Made by a program: the position numbers and the translations under genes. A DNA stretch of 14,063 nt, taken from positions 1 through 14,063 of the forward strand of contig CAZPWQ010000096.1 of assembly GCA_964590495.1 (NCBI GenBank). Reading direction: 5' to 3'. Of this stretch, positions 14,011 through 14,063 are shown in pieces (positions within the stretch are counted from its first letter, which is position 1; the number at the start of each line of letters is the position of its first letter). Source of the stretch: CAZPWQ01 sp964590495 (GTDB taxonomy: Bacteria; Bacteroidota; Rhodothermia; Balneolales; Balneolaceae). Under the pieces are notes generated by a model that worked only from the letters and a program-made list of their open reading frames with translations, had not been told where the DNA came from and ran no database searches.

Positions 14011-14043
14011 AAGAAGCCGGTGGATGAACTCCACCGGCTTCTT
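14011..14043 (+). terminator. Rho-independent terminator
   Basis: The perfect 14-bp stem pairs AAGAAGCCGGTGGA (14011-14024) with TCCACCGGCTTCTT (14030-14043) around the loop TGAAC. It is followed by AATTTATTTT. It ends the transcript of the three small genes at 13039-13890. Confidence 0.85.
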
Positions 14044-14054
14044 AATTTATTTTC

Positions 14055-14063
14055 ACCACTAAG
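14055..14063. repeat. Start of another ACCACTAAGG repeat, cut by the window end
   Basis: ACCACTAAG at the last nine bases matches the beginning of the repeat at 157-214. It follows the terminator, again in a gene-end position. Confidence 0.5.

Noticed and set aside
1..14063. Recent mobile element or prophage carrying the stressosome
   Set aside because: No transposase, integrase, phage gene or flanking target duplication was seen; the repeats are spread across the whole window and not at the cluster borders only.

Overview
The window looks like chromosomal DNA of a Bacteroidota-group bacterium, most likely the Balneolota/Rhodothermota side. This is inferred from a stand-alone TonB-plug lipoprotein, large FG-GAP/VCBS plus ASPIC/UnbV surface lipoproteins, a TMEM220-type protein, and gene ends packed with palindromic intergenic repeats. 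No rRNA, tRNA, CRISPR array, transposase or phage gene was seen.

Left half (1-8000): two minus-strand genes (a plug-domain lipoprotein, 221-646, and a membrane-anchored mono-haem cytochrome c fused to FG-GAP repeats, 1037-2668). The second is divergent from a 1233-residue lipoprotein with two FG-GAP/ASPIC halves (3495-7196), and a small membrane protein follows (7620-7997). These point to cell-envelope, uptake or surface functions. The gaps are filled with at least four kinds of structured repeat: a triple-hairpin element (three copies), an ACCACTAAGG/CCTTAGTGGT element at gene 3' ends (four sites), a composite element of about 225-275 bp behind two unrelated genes, and one nested inverted-repeat block.

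Right half (8346-12755): a stressosome cluster in the order rsbR, rsbS, rsbT, rsbX, then a cytosolic histidine kinase. RsbR and RsbS are STAS proteins that would form the sensing complex. RsbT is the switch kinase that phosphorylates them and is released on stress. RsbX is the PP2C-type phosphatase that resets them. The last gene is the most interesting: its N-terminal ~90 residues look like the RsbT-binding domain of the phosphatase RsbU, but they are joined to PAS-PAS-HisKA_3-HATPase instead of a PP2C domain. The predicted flow is stressosome -> free RsbT -> histidine kinase -> a NarL/LuxR-type response regulator. That regulator is not in this window, nor are rsbV, rsbW or a sigma-B-like factor.

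Right end (13039-13890): three short genes, namely a 63-residue acidic helical protein, a 144-residue coiled-coil lipoprotein and a 51-residue two-helix membrane protein of the lmo0937 type. A strong terminator hairpin (14011-14043) and the start of another repeat follow. These could be stress-output genes, but only position suggests it.
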